A DNA stretch of 64,000 nt, taken from positions 3,964,501-4,028,500 of the forward strand of contig NZ_CP109000.1 in the NCBI RefSeq assembly GCF_036226605.1, given 5' to 3'. Below the pieces are notes generated by a model that did no database searches, was not told the DNA's origin, and saw only the letters and a program-made list of their open reading frames with translations. The translations under genes and the position numbers were made by a program. The DNA comes from Streptomyces sp. NBC_00704. Lineage in GTDB: Bacteria; Actinomycetota; Actinomycetes; Streptomycetales; Streptomycetaceae. Below, one piece after another: positions 1 through 7,656 of the stretch (the stretch's first letter is position 1; each line of letters begins with the position of its first letter).

Positions 1-395
1 AACACCCGCACCGAGAGCGCCATCGGCCACAGCGCGGCCGGGGGCTTGTCGACGGTGATGGCGTTGCCCGCGTCCAGCGAGCCGAAGAAGAACGCCTTCC
101 AGGACTGGCTGCCGGCCTGGACCGCCGCGGAGTAGAAGGAGTTCGCGTATGCCGAGGCGCTCAGGTCGTAGAGGTAGAGCAGGAGCGTGGCCGTCAGCAG
201 GCCGAGGAAGGCCGGGCGGGCCCAGCGGGGGTCCTCGGGCCGGCCGCGCCAGAGCCGGTGCGACAGGGGCCGCCGGGGCAGACCCGCGCCGGGGGCGGGG
301 TCGGCGGCGGGGCCCGGCGGGGAGGCGGCCGGTTCGTGCGGAGCGGTGGCGGTGGGCGGGCCCCAGGCCGTCGGCTGGTCGAGACGGGCGCTCAT
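1..395 (-). CDS. GT39/ArnT-like membrane glycosyltransferase, N-terminal part (cut by window edge)
   Basis: Reading leftwards from the ATG at 395 gives an open frame running off the window. After about 55 Pro/Ala-rich residues comes a hydrophobic helix (LGLLTATLLLYLYDLSA), then ANSFYSAAVQAGSQSWKAFF and GSLDAGNAITVDKPPAALW. The last stretches are the hallmark first periplasmic loop of actinobacterial dolichyl-/polyprenyl-phosphate-sugar transferases (PMT, GT39), where the Asp/Lys region lies near the catalytic site. The start overlaps the stop of the upstream GT2 gene (ATGA), so the two are translationally coupled. Likely role, by family, is transfer of a lipid-linked sugar to an exported acceptor. 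Only about 131 residues are visible; the acceptor is unknown. Confidence 0.8.
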   Translation of the reverse strand, partial: MSARLDQPTAWGPPTATAPHEPAASPPGPAADPAPGAGLPRRPLSHRLWRGRPEDPRWARPAFLGLLTATLLLYLYDLSASAYANSFYSAAVQAGSQSWKAFFFGSLDAGNAITVDKPPAALWPMALSVRV

Positions 396-1834
396 CGGAC
401 GTCCCCCCGGTCGGTGTCCTCGCAGCGCACCGGCTGACGTCGCACGGTGGCGTCGCTCCAGACGCCGCCCGCGGCCCGTCCGGCCATGGCGTCGGTGACC
501 GTGACGTCGACGACCGTGGCGTCGGGGGCCGCGGCCTCCACGGCCTTGGCGTCGGCGGCGGTTGCGGGCGTCGTCACCGGGTCGTCGTCACCGTCGCGCC
601 GGTCGGAGAAGACCCACACGCGGAAGAGCAGGAAGCGCAGCACCGTGGCGGCGAGGTTGGCGGCGACGAGCACCGCCAGCTCGGTGGTGTGCGCGGGCTC
701 GGAGGCCGCCGCGTTCAGCGCCACGAGCGAGCCGCTGGTCAGCGCGAGGCCGATGCCGAAGACGACCAGGCCCTGCGCCTGGTGCCGGACGGCCCCGCCG
801 CGGCCTCGCACCCCGAAGGTCAGCCGCCGGTTGGCGGCGGTGTTGGCGACCGCGGAGACCAGCAGCGCGAGCGCGTTGGCGATCTGCGAGCCGCTGAACT
901 GGCGGAAGCCGCTGTAGAGCAGGAGGTAGAAGAGGGTGGACAGACCGCCGACCACGCAGAACCCGACCAGCTGACGGGCCAGGCCCTTGGGCACGTCCTG
1001 GATGTCGCGGTCGCGCGGGTCGTCGCCGAAGGGGCGGCGGAGCCGGTGGAGGGACAGCGAACCGGTGGCCAGGGCCTTGCCCACGCGCCACACCCCTTTC
1101 AGGTCGTCGGTCGCCGTCCTCACGATGTGCACCGTGGAGTCCGGGTCGTCGACCCAGTCGACCGGCACCTCGTGGATACGGAGACCGGCGCGTTCGGCGA
1201 GCACCAGCATCTCAGTGTCGAAGAACCAGCCGGTGTCCTCCACCAGGGGGAGCAGAATCCGGGCGACGTCGCGCCGGATCGCCTTGAACCCGCACTGCGC
1301 GTCGGAGAAGCGGGCCTGGAGCGAGCCGCGCAGGATCAGGTTGTAGGCGCGGCTGATGAACTCGCGCTTCGGGCCGCGCACCACCCGCGAGTCGCGGGCC
1401 AGCCGCGAGCCGATCGCCAGGTCGGAGTGACCGGAGATCAGCGGCGCGACCAGCGGCAGCAGCGCGTTGAGGTCGGTGGACAGGTCCACGTCCATGTAGG
1501 CGAGGATCGGGGCGTCCGAGGCCGACCAGACGGTCCGCAGCGCACGGCCGCGGCCCTTCTGCTCCAGCCGGACGTTTCTCACCTGGGGGATGCGCGCCTC
1601 CAGCCGGCGCGCCACCGAGGGCGTGGCGTCGGTCGAGGCGTTGTCCGCGATGGTGATGCGGAAGGAGTAGGGGAACGTGCGCGTCAGGTGATCGTGCAGT
1701 CTCCGGACGCAGGGCTGGAGGTCCTTCTCCTCGTTGAAGACGGGGATCACTACGTCCAGGACAGGCGTTCCGGCGGTGGCGGCCGGGAGGTGCTCCCGCG
1801 CCGGCAGGGTGCCGGGAGAAGAGTCGGTTCGCAT
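392..1834 (-). CDS. GT2 polyprenyl-phosphate glycosyltransferase fused to GtrA-like membrane domain
   Basis: This 480-residue protein starts with a GT-A fold of the DPM1/GtrB type: VVIPVFNEE near residue 28, DNASTDATP near 64, the metal-binding MDVDLS at 114-119 and DTGWFFDTEMLVL near 200-212. Residues about 286-415 form a four-helix GtrA-like domain (QLVGFCVVGGLSTLFYLLLY onward). Such fusions make a polyprenyl-phosphate sugar and help flip it, supplying a GT39 transferase; here that partner overlaps directly downstream. The start at 1834 is 14 bases after the sensor-kinase stop. A Val/Asp/Ala-rich tail follows the last helix. The sugar cannot be read from sequence. Confidence 0.88.
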   Translation of the reverse strand: MRTDSSPGTLPAREHLPAATAGTPVLDVVIPVFNEEKDLQPCVRRLHDHLTRTFPYSFRITIADNASTDATPSVARRLEARIPQVRNVRLEQKGRGRALRTVWSASDAPILAYMDVDLSTDLNALLPLVAPLISGHSDLAIGSRLARDSRVVRGPKREFISRAYNLILRGSLQARFSDAQCGFKAIRRDVARILLPLVEDTGWFFDTEMLVLAERAGLRIHEVPVDWVDDPDSTVHIVRTATDDLKGVWRVGKALATGSLSLHRLRRPFGDDPRDRDIQDVPKGLARQLVGFCVVGGLSTLFYLLLYSGFRQFSGSQIANALALLVSAVANTAANRRLTFGVRGRGGAVRHQAQGLVVFGIGLALTSGSLVALNAAASEPAHTTELAVLVAANLAATVLRFLLFRVWVFSDRRDGDDDPVTTPATAADAKAVEAAAPDATVVDVTVTDAMAGRAAGGVWSDATVRRQPVRCEDTDRGDVR

Positions 1835-1848
1835 GCCGTCGACTCTCG

Positions 1849-4002
1849 TCAGGCGCCCTGTCGCACCCATGTGGTGGCACTGTGCCCGGCCTGTGAGTGC
1901 CCGGACGGTGAAGGCCCGGATTGCGGGTGCCCGGCCTGCGCGTGCCCGGACAGCGGGCCGTCGGCCTGCGCGTGCCCGGACAGCGCGTGCCCGGCCTGCG
2001 CGTGCCCGGCCTGCGGGTCGTCGGCCTGCGCGTGCCCGGACAGCGCGTGCCCGGCCTGCGCGTGCCCGGCCTGCGGGTCGTCGGCCTGCGCGTGCCCGGC
2101 CTGCGCGTGCCCGGACAGCGGGCCGTCGGCCTGCGGGTCGTCGGCCTGCGGGTGCCCGGACAGCGGGTAGTCGGCCTGCGCGTGCCCGGCCTGCGGGTCG
2201 TCGACCCGTGAGTGCCCCGCCCGCGAGTGCCCCGCCCCTGAATGCTCGGTCTCCGGGTTCGCGGTCGCCGAGTCCCCGACCGCCGGGTGCAGGATGCCCC
2301 GGTCGCGGACGTCCGCGTGGTGGACGTCCCAGTCGTGGACGTCCCAGTCGTGGACCGTCGGGTGCCCGTGCCCGTGCCCGGTCCGGGCGTGCCGGGCCCC
2401 CGGGTGCCCGGTCCGCGGGTCGGGTCGCCGGTCCGTCGCGGCTGCGGGCCGCGTCTCGGCCGGGCCGAGCGCGGGCAGGCGCACGGTGAACACGGTGCGT
2501 CCGGGCGCGCTGTCGACGGTCACCGCGCCGCCGTGCGCGGTCGCCACGGCCTGCACGATGGCGAGGCCCAGGCCGGTCGAGCCGGAGGCGCGGGAGCGCG
2601 AGGAGTCGCCGCGCGCGAACCGTTCGAAGACGTGCGGGAGCAGCTCCGGCGGGATGCCCTGCCCGTCGTCCTGGACGTCCACGCACAGCCACGGCCCGCG
2701 GCGCTGTACGCGGGCGGTGACCGTGGTGCCCGGCGGGGTGTGCGTCCGGGCGTTGGCCAGCAGGTTCACGAGCACCTGCTGAAGCCGGGCCGAGTCGGCC
2801 GACACCAGGGCGGGCTCGTCGGGGAGGTCGAGACGCCAGACGTGTGCGCGTCCGGCGGCGTGGGCGTCGCTGACGGTGTCGACGACGAGCGGGACGAGGT
2901 CGGTCTGCTCGAACCGCAGCGGGCGGCCCGCGTCGAGGCGGGCCAGCAGCAGCAGGTCCTCGACGAGGAGGGTCATGCGGCCGGCCTCGGACTCGATGCG
3001 GCCGAGGGCGTGCCTGGTGTCGGGGCCGACCTCCTCGCGCCCGCGCCGGGTCAGCTCGGCGTAGCCGCGGATGGAGGCGAGGGGGGTGCGCAGTTCGTGA
3101 CTGGCGTCCGCGACGAACCGTCTGACCCGCGTCTCGCTCTCCTGGCGGGCGTGCAGCGCGCCGTGGACGTGGTTCAGCATCCGGTTCAGCGCCGCGCCGA
3201 CCTGCCCGACCTCGGTGTGCGGGTCGGTCTCCGCCTCCGGCACCCGCTCGCTGAGGTTGACCTCGCCGCTGTGCAGGGGGAGTTCGGATACGCGGGTGGC
3301 GGTGGCCGCCACCTTGCGCAGGGGGCGGGTGGCGACGCCGACCATCACGGTGCCCGCGAGGGTGGCGGCGACGAGCCCGGCGAACGTGAGGCTGACCTCG
3401 ACGAGGATCAGGGTGCTGATGGTGCCGTCGACGTCGGACGTGGGGATGCCCACGTAGAAGTCGCCTTTGTTGCCGTGGATGTACTGGACCCGGTAGGCGC
3501 CGAGGCCGGGGATCTCCACGGTGTGCCGCCGGCCGTCCCGCGCGACCGTGCCGAGCTTCGTCGTCTGGGCGTCGGTGAGGTCCTCGGGCTGCATCTGCGG
3601 GATGTCGTTGTCGTCGGTGCGCTTGTCGCCGACCTTGCCGCTGGTGATGGCTCCGCCGACGACCGTGGCGGCGAGGGCCTTCTGCGGTCCCGGCCCCTGG
3701 CTGACGAACGCGCCGATGTCGGTCGCCCGCTGCTGCGGCACGCCGCTGCCTTCGCCGTTCTTCGCGGTGCCCTTGCCGCCGGGCCCGCCGACGGGACCGC
3801 CCGAGACGCGCATCGCGGCTTCGCGCAGGCTGTCGTCCAGCTGGTCGTAGAGGTGCTCGCGCAGCACCAGGGTGGTCACGGTGCCGATCAGCGCGCAGAC
3901 CACGGCGATCAGGGTCACGGACACGACGACGAGTCGCGTCCGAAGGGTGCGCGGTGTACCCGCTCGACGCTTCTGCGGACGCGGTCGTCGCCGTCCGCTC
4001 AT
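1849..4002 (-). CDS. Sensor histidine kinase with long His-rich repeat C-terminal tail
   Basis: A 717-residue OmpR-class kinase. Membrane helices lie at about residues 23-47 and 198-223 around an extracellular sensor domain with Gly-rich and charged stretches, followed by HAMP. HisKA carries the phosphoacceptor His302 in DASHELRTPLAS. The ATPase shows the N box (QQVLVNLLANARTHTPP), G1 (DVQDDGQGIP) and G2 (GSTGLGLAIVQAV). The catalytic core ends near 512, and about 205 further residues are low-complexity His/Ala/Gly/Asp repeats of GHAQA, GHALS and DDPQA type, absent from typical homologues. The start overlaps the regulator stop (ATGA), so it pairs with that gene. The stimulus is unknown; the tail could bind metal, which is only inference. 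Confidence 0.9.
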   Translation of the reverse strand: MSGRRRPRPQKRRAGTPRTLRTRLVVVSVTLIAVVCALIGTVTTLVLREHLYDQLDDSLREAAMRVSGGPVGGPGGKGTAKNGEGSGVPQQRATDIGAFVSQGPGPQKALAATVVGGAITSGKVGDKRTDDNDIPQMQPEDLTDAQTTKLGTVARDGRRHTVEIPGLGAYRVQYIHGNKGDFYVGIPTSDVDGTISTLILVEVSLTFAGLVAATLAGTVMVGVATRPLRKVAATATRVSELPLHSGEVNLSERVPEAETDPHTEVGQVGAALNRMLNHVHGALHARQESETRVRRFVADASHELRTPLASIRGYAELTRRGREEVGPDTRHALGRIESEAGRMTLLVEDLLLLARLDAGRPLRFEQTDLVPLVVDTVSDAHAAGRAHVWRLDLPDEPALVSADSARLQQVLVNLLANARTHTPPGTTVTARVQRRGPWLCVDVQDDGQGIPPELLPHVFERFARGDSSRSRASGSTGLGLAIVQAVATAHGGAVTVDSAPGRTVFTVRLPALGPAETRPAAATDRRPDPRTGHPGARHARTGHGHGHPTVHDWDVHDWDVHHADVRDRGILHPAVGDSATANPETEHSGAGHSRAGHSRVDDPQAGHAQADYPLSGHPQADDPQADGPLSGHAQAGHAQADDPQAGHAQAGHALSGHAQADDPQAGHAQAGHALSGHAQADGPLSGHAQAGHPQSGPSPSGHSQAGHSATTWVRQGA
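1915..2215. repeat. Tandem repeats in kinase tail, including a 60-bp duplication
   Basis: Positions 1961-2020 and 2021-2080 are identical 60-bp copies, followed by a third partial copy to 2099. They are built from shorter GC-rich units such as CGTGCCCGGCCTGCG. The unit is a multiple of three, so copy-number change would keep the kinase frame. Flanking sequence to about 2215 has more diverged units. Confidence 0.9.
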
Positions 4003-4739
4003 GACACGGCGGGCTTGATCAGGTAACCGGCTCCGCGGCGCGTGTGGATCATCGGATCGCGGCCGGCGTCTATCTTGCGCCGCAGGTAGGAGATGTACAG
4101 CTCCACGACGTTGGCCTGGCCGCCGAAGTCGTAGGACCACACCCGGTCCAGGATCTGCGCCTTGGAGAGCACGCGCCGCGGGTTGCGCATCAGGAAGCGC
4201 AGCAGCTCGAACTCGGTGGCCGTCAGATGGATGTCGTCGCCGGCCCGCGAGACCTCGTGGCTGTCCTCGTCGAGGGTGAGGTCCCCGACGACGAGCATGG
4301 AGTCGGAACGCCGGTCGGCGGCGCCGGAGCGGCGGATGAGCCCGCGCAGCCGGGCCACGACCTCCTCCAGGCTGAACGGCTTGGTGACGTAGTCGTCGCC
4401 CCCGGCGGTGAGACCGGCGATGCGGTCCTCGAGCGCGTCCTTGGCCGTCAGGAACAGCACCGGGACGTCCGGCAGCTCACGCCGCAGTCGCCCCAGGACC
4501 GTCAACCCGTCCATGTCCGGCAGCATCATGTCCAGGACGACGGCGTCGGGCCGGAACTCGCGGGCCGTCTGGAGGGCGCCCGTGCCGTCCCCGGCGCTGC
4601 GGATCTGCCATCCCTCGTAGCGCAGGGCCATGGAGAGCAGTTCGGTGATCGACATCTCGTCGTCCACCACAAGCACTCGGACGGGGCTCCCGTCCGGCCT
4701 CAGCAGTTCGGTGCGCCCCTGGGGCGAGGTCGTGGTCAT
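3999..4739 (-). CDS. OmpR-family response regulator
   Basis: A 246-residue regulator with an N-terminal receiver: acidic pair in VLVVDDEMS (near 23-29), phosphoacceptor Asp70 in VVLDMMLPDMDG and the conserved Lys in FLTAKD. The C-terminal winged helix ends in YISYLRRKIDAGRDPMIHTRRGAGYLIKP. The ATG at 4739 (MTTTSPQG) was chosen over an in-frame upstream start at 4808 because it gives the usual short leader to the receiver. Its stop overlaps the kinase start. Upstream, three copies of the hexamer TCTCAG (4763, 4796, 4816; first two in reverse sense) suggest autoregulation. Confidence 0.93.
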   Translation of the reverse strand: MTTTSPQGRTELLRPDGSPVRVLVVDDEMSITELLSMALRYEGWQIRSAGDGTGALQTAREFRPDAVVLDMMLPDMDGLTVLGRLRRELPDVPVLFLTAKDALEDRIAGLTAGGDDYVTKPFSLEEVVARLRGLIRRSGAADRRSDSMLVVGDLTLDEDSHEVSRAGDDIHLTATEFELLRFLMRNPRRVLSKAQILDRVWSYDFGGQANVVELYISYLRRKIDAGRDPMIHTRRGAGYLIKPAVS

Positions 4740-4762
4740 GATGAACACCCTGTCGGGGGCCC

Positions 4763-4821
4763 CTGAGAGCACCCTTTCACGCGTCTGTGATTTGGCTGAG
4801 AAACACACAGGCGCCTCTCAG
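4763..4821. promoter_or_regulatory. TCTCAG motif cluster upstream of the response-regulator gene
   Basis: CTGAGA occurs at 4763-4768 and 4796-4801, 33 bp apart (three helical turns), and TCTCAG at 4816-4821. The same hexamer is repeated with an 11-bp period before the htrA-like gene at 43550. Direct repeats spaced by whole turns are typical of OmpR-family binding sites. Binding is inferred, not shown. Confidence 0.4.
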
Positions 4822-5175
4822 GGAACATCTGGGGACCTCCCGCCCCCACCACGTCCCGGCCTCCCCACCACATCCCGGCCGCCCACCACGTCCTGGCCTC
4901 CCCACCACGTCTACGTCCTGGCCGCCCCGGTGATGCGCGCCCGTCCGCCCCCGCCCATCCCACTCCGCCCGTCCGCCCCCGCGAACCCGGCTCCGCCCGC
5001 CTCCACCGTCCGCCCCGGCCAACCCGGCCCCGTCCCGGCCGTACGAGAGCCGGGGCGCCGGCCGGACCCCGCCGCGGCACCGGCTGTACGGGCGCCGGGG
5101 CCCCGGCCGGGCCCGCCGTGGTGCCGGCCGTTCGGGCGCCGGGGCGCCGGCCGTTCGGGCGCCGGCCGGCGAGGC
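4822..5175. other. C-rich, low-complexity intergenic stretch
   Basis: This gap holds short degenerate repeats around CCCCACCACGTCC (4845-4915) and Pro-codon-like C runs. No credible coding frame on either strand: predicted peptides are Pro/Arg/Gly-rich composition artefacts. No RNA gene was seen. Confidence 0.6.
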
Positions 5176-6051
5176 TCAGAACAGCCCGTCCTGCCGGTGG
5201 TCCGGGGGCGTCTCGAAGTGCCGTACGGGGAAGGCGACTTCACCACCCGCCGCCGGGACCAGCTCCCACCCCCGCATCAGCCGGGTGTCGAGGACGACCA
5301 CCCCGTCGGAGCCGGCCAGATGCAGATCGGGCCCGGCCGCCGCCACCAGCTCCCCGCCCAGCGACCCCCCGGCCACGAGTTCGCGCACCTCGCCGGAGGC
5401 GGCGGGCGCGTCCGCCAGCCCGAACGCCCGCACATGGTCCACCGCGAGGAACGGTTCCGGGGCCAACGACTCGGGCCAGCCGCCCAGTCGGACGGCCTTC
5501 CCGTACACCTCCCTGATCTCGTCCGCCCGTTCCTCCTCCGTGTCCGGCAACGCGGCCCGCACCGCCCGCTTCACGGCGTACGGGATCCGGTCCGGCACCC
5601 GCAGCGCGGCACGCAGCAGCTCCTCGGTGCGCCGGGCGGCCATCAGCGGGCCCGCGCCGAGCCAGGTGAAACAGACCGCGCCCTGCTCCAGCAGCCGCGC
5701 CGACCCCCGTTCGACCGCCGTGATCCCGACCTTCACCAGCCCGGGACCGAACCATGCCAGATACACGTGGTACGGCCGGGGATCGTCGGCGATCCCGTCC
5801 GCCGCGACGGAGTGCGCGCGGTCCAGCCGCGCGCACTCCTCGCACCTGGCCCCGGCGCTTCTCCCGGAGACCGCCGCCCGCAGCGGACACGGATGCCCCC
5901 GCGCTCCCACGCACTGCCGCACACCCCCCGCCGCCACCCCGAAGCCAACCCGCTTCCCCCAGGACAACGGGCTGCGACGCCCCCCGTCCCACGTCAGCAC
6001 GGGGCCCTGCGCCGACCATCGCAGCCCCGAGCACTTCCACTCCTGTGCCAT
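5176..6051 (-). CDS. DUF2797 family protein
   Basis: A 291-residue cytoplasmic protein. The N-terminal half has a scattered Cys set (WKCSGLRW, RQCVGARGHPCPL, RCEECARLD) that looks like a zinc site. A GIY-YIG-like core follows (HVYLAWFGPGLVKVGITAVERGSARLLEQGA), as seen in DUF2797 proteins of actinobacteria and archaea. Function in the family is not established. The ATG at 6051 is chosen as it directly precedes the conserved WKCSGLRW; an in-frame GTG lies one codon upstream. It stands alone, convergent to nothing and divergent from the rhomboid gene. Confidence 0.8.
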   Translation of the reverse strand: MAQEWKCSGLRWSAQGPVLTWDGGRRSPLSWGKRVGFGVAAGGVRQCVGARGHPCPLRAAVSGRSAGARCEECARLDRAHSVAADGIADDPRPYHVYLAWFGPGLVKVGITAVERGSARLLEQGAVCFTWLGAGPLMAARRTEELLRAALRVPDRIPYAVKRAVRAALPDTEEERADEIREVYGKAVRLGGWPESLAPEPFLAVDHVRAFGLADAPAASGEVRELVAGGSLGGELVAAAGPDLHLAGSDGVVVLDTRLMRGWELVPAAGGEVAFPVRHFETPPDHRQDGLF

Positions 6052-6225
6052 CACCCGCAACGGTAGGCGCAGCCACTGACAACGCGGCCGGGACCGGACG
6101 CCCGCGCCCCGCGAGCCGGCTCGCCGGGCCGTCCCGTCACCTCGCGACACCCGGCGACCCGCCCCGCACGCCACTCCGTAGAGTTCGCGACGACGCGGAG
6201 AAGTCCGCCGGGGAGGGGAGCTGTC

Positions 6226-6885
6226 ATGAGCGAATCGGAGCTGGTGGCGGAGGCGCGCAAGGCGTTCTTCGTGATGTTCGGGCTGATGGCCGTCGTGTGG
6301 CTGGTGCAGGCCGCCAACTACGCCGACGACTACGCCCTGTCCCGCGAGTTCGGCGTGGTCTCCGGTGACGTCGGCGCCCTGCCGCACGTGCTCACCGCGC
6401 CCCTCCTCCACTGGAACTGGGCGCACATCGAGAGCAACTCGGGGCCGCTGTTCGTCTTCGGTTTCCTCGCCGCGTACCGGGGGGTCGCGCGCTTCATGGG
6501 GCTGACGCTGCTCGTCGCCCTCTCCAGCGGCCTCACCGTCTGGTTCTTCGAACAGGGCGGGGCGGACACGGTCGGCGCGAGCGGTCTGGTCTTCGGGTAC
6601 TTCGGTTACGTCGTGGTCCGCGGACTCTTCGACCGCCACCTGATCGACACGCTGATCGGCCTCGTCATGGCCGCGTCCTTCGCCTATCTGCTCACGGTGG
6701 CCGTGCCCGGGACGCCCGGGGTGAGCTGGCTCGGCCACCTCGGCGGCCTGGCCGGCGGTCTGCTCGGAGCCTGGCTGTTCCGCGACCGCGGCCCCCGCGG
6801 CCGCCCCCGCGGCAAGGCGTCGGCCCCCGACGGCTCCCCCCGCGCGGCCCTGCACAAGGAACTGGACGACCTGGGCCTGCTCTAG
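6226..6885 (+). CDS. Rhomboid-family intramembrane serine protease
   Basis: A 219-residue membrane protein with about six helices. The catalytic Ser is in the GASGLVFGYFGY motif and the catalytic His in GHLGGLAGGLLGAW, with the conserved L1-loop-like PLLHWNWAHIESNSGPL before them. This spacing is the standard rhomboid layout, so the active site appears intact. The Arg/Gly-rich C-terminus is probably cytoplasmic. A GGGGAGG-like ribosome site precedes the ATG. Substrates are unknown. Confidence 0.9.
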   Translation: MSESELVAEARKAFFVMFGLMAVVWLVQAANYADDYALSREFGVVSGDVGALPHVLTAPLLHWNWAHIESNSGPLFVFGFLAAYRGVARFMGLTLLVALSSGLTVWFFEQGGADTVGASGLVFGYFGYVVVRGLFDRHLIDTLIGLVMAASFAYLLTVAVPGTPGVSWLGHLGGLAGGLLGAWLFRDRGPRGRPRGKASAPDGSPRAALHKELDDLGLL

Positions 6886-6977
6886 CCAGCGGCGCCCGCA
6901 TCCCGGAGCGGACAGACCGGCGTCGGCGGGTGGAGCCCGGCTCGGCGTGGCGTGTGTGGCGTGTGTGGCGCAGAAAA

Positions 6978-6993
6978 TCGAACACATGATTGA
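6978..6993. promoter_or_regulatory. Possible weak LexA (SOS) box
   Basis: TCGAACACATGATTGA has one perfect half-site of the actinobacterial box TCGAAC-N4-GTTCGA and two mismatches in the other. It ends 8 bp before the ATG of the next small gene, a position where a repressor would block expression. Confidence 0.35.
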
Positions 6994-7001
6994 ATTTCGT
7001 C

Positions 7002-7235
7002 ATGCGACGGTTTCCCGACGACCTCGTCCAAGCGCAGCGGGAGTGGAGCGCCGCCTACCGGCAGCTCGCCGCCCGGCCCGGTCGCACCGAGCTGCGGCGG
7101 CGCCTGCACCGGCTGTCCACCCAGGTGTTCTTCCACCCCTACTGGCAGCGACGGCGTCCGGACCCCTCGGCGTGGTGGGAGCTGCGGCACCCGGCGGGCC
7201 CGGTGTCGGACGAGCGCGAACGGCTCACCGGATGA
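7002..7235 (+). CDS. Small conserved-looking hypothetical protein
   Basis: A 77-residue basic protein (MRRFPDDLVQAQREW...) with a predicted helical core rich in Arg, Trp and Leu (AAYRQLAARPGR, RRRLHRLSTQVFFHPYW). No membrane segment or Cys. It overlaps or abuts the next small gene (ATGA at 7232) and has a weak LexA-like box just upstream. I do not recognise a named domain. An alternative TTG start at 6990 would add four residues but falls within the box. Confidence 0.55.
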   Translation: MRRFPDDLVQAQREWSAAYRQLAARPGRTELRRRLHRLSTQVFFHPYWQRRRPDPSAWWELRHPAGPVSDERERLTG

Positions 7236-7279
7236 CCGGCCGGAATGCGGGACCGCACACCCCGGACGACCCTGGAGAC

Positions 7280-7504
7280 ATGTCCGGACCGAGCCGCGTG
7301 ACCGTGCTCCCGCCCACCCCCGCGGGCGGCCGGCGGGTGCGCGTGGACGGCGAGATGCTGGGCCTCGCCCACAACGCGGCCGACGTCGCCGAATTCCTCC
7401 GCCGCGCCGGCCTGGAGATCGATCCGGCGGAGATAGCGAGCGCCCCGTGGATCGACTGGCGCGGCACCGGCCCGGAACACTGGACCCCGGAGCCGGACGA
7501 CTGA
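7280..7504 (+). CDS. Small hypothetical protein
   Basis: A 74-residue acidic protein (MSGPSRVTVLPP...) with GRRVRVDGEMLGLAHNAADVAEFLRRAGLE and a terminal EWRG/EHW-like segment. The GGAG at 7274 favours the ATG at 7280; an alternative ATG at 7232 would overlap the previous gene by ATGA and add a Pro-rich leader. No known domain recognised; probably co-transcribed with the gene before it. Confidence 0.55.
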   Translation: MSGPSRVTVLPPTPAGGRRVRVDGEMLGLAHNAADVAEFLRRAGLEIDPAEIASAPWIDWRGTGPEHWTPEPDD

Positions 7505-7509
7505 CGTCT

Positions 7510-7560
7510 GGCGACCTGTCTGACGTCAGAGGTCAGACGCCTGACGCCTGACAGGTCGCC
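7510..7560. terminator. Inverted repeat with internal TGACG repeats, possible bidirectional terminator
   Basis: GGCGACCTGTC (7510-7520) pairs with GACAGGTCGCC (7550-7560). The loop contains a second palindrome (TCTGACGTCAGA) and repeated CTGACG units. It sits between the small plus-strand gene and the convergent beta-propeller gene, so termination for both is plausible; no T-tract is present. Confidence 0.5.
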
Positions 7561-7656
7561 CGACGGCATGACGAGACCGCGCCGCCCGGACCGGTGTCCG
7601 GACGGCGCGGTGTGGCGCGTCACGACGGGGCGAACCTCGCCCCGCCCGATGGGGCA

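Noticed and set aside
149..2170. A 673-codon plus-strand frame opposite the glycosyltransferase and kinase
   Set aside because: Ends in Cys/Ala/Pro repeats produced by the kinase-tail minisatellite; no start site or domain.
1915..2215. CRISPR array
   Set aside because: Units are contiguous, coding and without spacers; no cas genes occur in the window. The other arrays were rejected for the same reason.
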